A program made the translations under genes and the position numbers. Under the pieces are notes generated by a model, which was not told where the DNA came from, did not search any database, and was given only the letters and a program-made list of their open reading frames with translations. A stretch of 64,000 nucleotides of DNA, from assembly GCA_028622995.1 (NCBI GenBank), contig JAJQJQ010000005.1, positions 6,076,001 to 6,140,000 on the forward strand, given 5' to 3'. The stretch comes from Panagrolaimus kolymaensis. Its lineage: Eukaryota; Nematoda; Chromadorea; Rhabditida; Panagrolaimidae. Of this stretch, positions 62,401 through 64,000 are shown in pieces (position 1 is the stretch's first letter; every line of letters begins with the position of its first letter).

Positions 62401-62656
62401 TCGAGATTTTGTTCGTGTTGATCCTCGTTATGAAGCTCCAAAACTCCAACCTTCCCTTCCAATCGAATATCCACCAGGATTTAAACCAGCTCCACGGCGT
62501 CGAAGTTCACAAATTATGCAAGCGATGGCTCAGTATCGCTCTGTTGACAATGCTGAATACCGCTATCAACAGCTTCAACCAAATTTATTACGATTTCCAA
62601 ATGAAATCAATAAAGGCTCTTATCACAATATTTATGATTCAAAACCACCATATTAA
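50418..62656 (+). CDS. unrecognised single-pass membrane protein with long cytoplasmic tail (at least 733 aa, 5' end missing)
   Basis: Nine exons keep phase throughout: 50418..50475, 50559..50637, 50688..50804, 50850..51220, 51269..51459, 60959..61267, 61472..62115, 62171..62286 and 62340..62656. The N-terminal part visible is one membrane helix (GVAVGLIVVVAAIYLY) followed by basic residues, so the rest should be cytoplasmic. The tail is Ser/Pro/Tyr-rich with many SP/TP sites (PLTPGAAG, PITPSPHSK, APVTPFL), Arg-Arg-Ala-Ser-type sites (ELRRASFD, QKRRASFLPR), a poly-Gln run and NPLYQHFAP. The extracellular part and start codon must lie in unresolved exons before 50418. The 9.5 kb intron 51460..60958 is inferred because exon 6 has no start codon and the phases agree; two separate genes remain possible. 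Confidence 0.65.
51763..53191 (-). CDS. C2H2 zinc-finger protein nested in an intron (436 aa)
   Basis: Exons 53191..52657, 52588..51988 and 51937..51763 join in phase to 437 codons. The N-terminal third is Gln/Asn- and Pro-rich (LTQQQQMLYQMLQLQQLQVL, PTPPPSVSPIN), typical of transcription factors. Ser-rich and acidic segments follow. The C-terminal half holds paired-Cys/His fingers: CALCNKSVKNVE...HVTSH, CKICCFSSGDLHQMFEHMVS..H, CSTCKKDVQV...RHMNLHH and CKKCKSVYQDEEEMQSHCHKSH. Spacing fits four C2H2 fingers, some diverged. It lies wholly inside the large intron of the plus-strand membrane-protein gene. I do not know the orthologue. Confidence 0.8.
53192..60958. other. 7.8 kb of intronic DNA upstream of the nested zinc-finger gene
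   Basis: Mostly AT-rich. Three patches stand out. At 56037..56202 an open frame of higher GC ends in a GTGTGT donor. At 58740..58830 a GC-rich block has self-complementary segments. At 59260..59520 a GC-rich block contains TTTGGCGGGAA, an E2F-like site. A (TAA)n microsatellite lies near 54200-54215. None can be given a function from the sequence alone. Confidence 0.4.
56037..56202 (+). other. candidate coding exon in the large intron
   Basis: The ATG at 56037 opens 55 codons plus one base, ending at AAAG|GTGTGT. The frame reads MLQQQQRWTLSIWRNKAVLI and later LRQSLPGTPSASSKSSTFQK, which looks like protein and has higher GC than its surroundings. Phase 1 does not fit exon 6 of the membrane-protein gene directly, so another exon would be needed. 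It may be an alternative first exon. Confidence 0.3.
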
Positions 62657-63234
62657 TTTTTCCTATTTTTGTGTTATCGATTTTTTTCTTCAAATATATC
62701 TTAATAGCTTTAAACAATTGTCTGCTAATATTATTTCAGCCATTTATGTATGCATACGTCATAATAGCTTCATAACATAATTAATATTTTTCAAAACAAT
62801 AATAATAAACATTTTAGAAAATCTTTAGCATTAGCAGTAGGAGGAGCGGCATTGCATAAATAGGACACGATTAAGTTTTAAAGCTTTGAAAATTACAGCA
62901 ATTTTATTCATTTCAAAAACCGAAGCATAAAAACATTGATTGTACCAAAAAGAATGATAATTATTAGAATATACGTATAAGTTTAGCCGTTTTATAAAAA
63001 AGTTGGAAGTTACATATTTCAATGGAGGATTTCTCCTTATCGTTTAAATTTTACTTTAAACAAATATGTTACAAAAATAAAGTCATGAAAGTTTCAGAAG
63101 AAATTACAGTATAATTAAATGCATTTATTAAAATTTGTCAAAGATTTTTTTACATTCACAAAACATAATGAAGGAATAATGAAAACATCATACAGATAAC
63201 ATAGTAAGTGATTAAATAAAAGTGCGTAAATAAA
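62657..63234. other. convergent intergenic region
   Basis: About 580 bp between the 3' ends of the membrane-protein and stomatin genes. AT-rich, no gene supported. Confidence 0.45.
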
Positions 63235-64000
63235 TTAAAATTGAACGGTAGTTTGAGCTGGAGCGGCAATTGATGGTTGTTGATTGAGCAAAGGTTGAAC
63301 AGTTGGAGCTGGATGATATGATGGAGGAGATTCATTCTAAAAAATATAGCGATTATTAGGTTAAAAATTACATCACAAGAAATAAATAAACACAATAATG
63401 CCAGATTTACAATCAAAAACACTTTACGATACCAATTATCCTTGCCTTTAAGCTGTAAAAACTTCCGCTCTTGAAAGCTTTGGAGTTGGCGGAAAACGTC
63501 CAGTATTTTGCAGTTTCTCAAAATCCTTTTCCAAAGATTGTAAGCGTTCTAAAAGAACTCCCGAAGAAGAAGAATAAGTTACCTTAGGTTGATTATGATG
63601 TTGAGGATTGACCATATTCATAAAACAGCTCATCAGATCCATAGGAAATGGGAAGATCACCTGCAATGATCCTACTATATTAAGAAAAGAAAATCTTTTA
63701 ATTTGCAATTAAATTACCGTAGAATTATGTTCAGCAGAGATGGTAGTTAGAGTTTGCAAATATCGCAATTGAAGAGCACCAGGAGTTTCGGACATAATTG
63801 CAGCTGCATCACGAAGAGCTTTGGATGCTTCTTGTTCACCTCTGGCAGCGATAACCTGAAGAAAAAAATGTGTTAATAAAAATGTTTTATTTTTTGGAAA
63901 CTTACTTTAGCTTTAGCTTCACGTTGAGCTTCAGCTTCGGCAGCAAGAGCACGTTGGAGAGATTGAGGAATTCGAACATCTTTGACTTCAACTCTTTCAA
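63235..64000 (-). CDS. C-terminal part of a stomatin-family (SPFH) membrane protein
   Basis: The gene enters from beyond the right edge. Exons are 64000..63906, 63855..63718, 63660..about 63463 and 63336..63235. The end of the SPFH domain is plain: ERVEVKDVRIPQSLQRALA, then EAEAQREAKAK, VIAARGEQEASKALRDAA, LQLRYLQTLTTISAEHNST and VIFPFPMDL. This matches UNC-1/STO/MEC-2-type stomatins, which regulate ion channels at the inner face of the membrane. The join to the last exon (NESPPSYHPAPTVQPLLNQQ) needs a weak GTTTTT donor; otherwise the protein stops at about 63448 after SRAEVFTA. The orthologue cannot be named from the tail alone. Confidence 0.88.

Overview
The window looks like an AT-rich nematode nuclear genome. 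It holds compact genes with many 45-100 bp introns, GT..AG junctions with short U-rich TTTAG/TTTCAG acceptors and no long polypyrimidine tract, and acceptor-like sites just before several start codons, as expected for spliced-leader trans-splicing. The gene content is nematode-like: an EGO-1/RRF-1-type RNA-dependent RNA polymerase, a warthog (hedgehog-related) gene, a dmd-4-like DM-domain gene and a CGH-1 helicase. Acceptors ending TAG are common beside CAG, so I infer a nematode other than Caenorhabditis; I cannot name the species. Exon models were built by hand, joining splice sites and checking that reading phase is kept.

Layout. 0-5 kb: start of a secreted-protein gene running off the left edge, an unrecognised charged protein, and cgh-1 (DEAD-box helicase). 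5.4-10.6 kb: a complete 12-exon cellular RdRP. 11-16.5 kb: hotdog thioesterase, warthog protein and dmd-4-like factor, all on the minus strand. 18-22 kb: proteasome beta-3 and a SENP6/7-type SUMO protease. 22.3-25.7 kb: gene relics, then a 1.8 kb element with perfect 263 bp inverted repeats and a spliced secreted-protein gene inside. 25.9-29 kb: beta-COP. 29.3-29.7 kb: a perfect palindromic MITE in a TTAA duplication. 30.4-33.3 kb: TDP2-type phosphodiesterase and ADP/ATP carrier, divergent. 33.7-35.2 kb: a third inverted-repeat element with a 180-codon ORF and a possible 9 bp target duplication. 35.5-41.4 kb: four-TM protein, ERK5-like MAP kinase with a TQY loop, and an unknown protein. 41.4-45.5 kb: LIM protein, SNU13, two tandem PLGRKT homologues and a cblC (MMACHC) protein; the last three form a likely operon. 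45.5-62.7 kb: long AT-rich non-coding DNA and a gene for an unrecognised single-pass membrane protein, whose 9.5 kb intron contains an opposite-strand zinc-finger gene. 63.2-64 kb: C-terminal part of a stomatin-family protein.

RNA-silencing and mRNA-control factors (RdRP, CGH-1) lie within 22 kb of three unrelated inverted-repeat elements whose transcripts could fold into long hairpins. The closeness may be chance. The strongest candidates for something undescribed are the two cargo-carrying inverted-repeat elements at 23.9-25.7 kb and 33.7-35.2 kb. Neither encodes a recognisable transposase. In the first, the last coding exon and stop codon of the cargo gene lie inside the terminal repeat.
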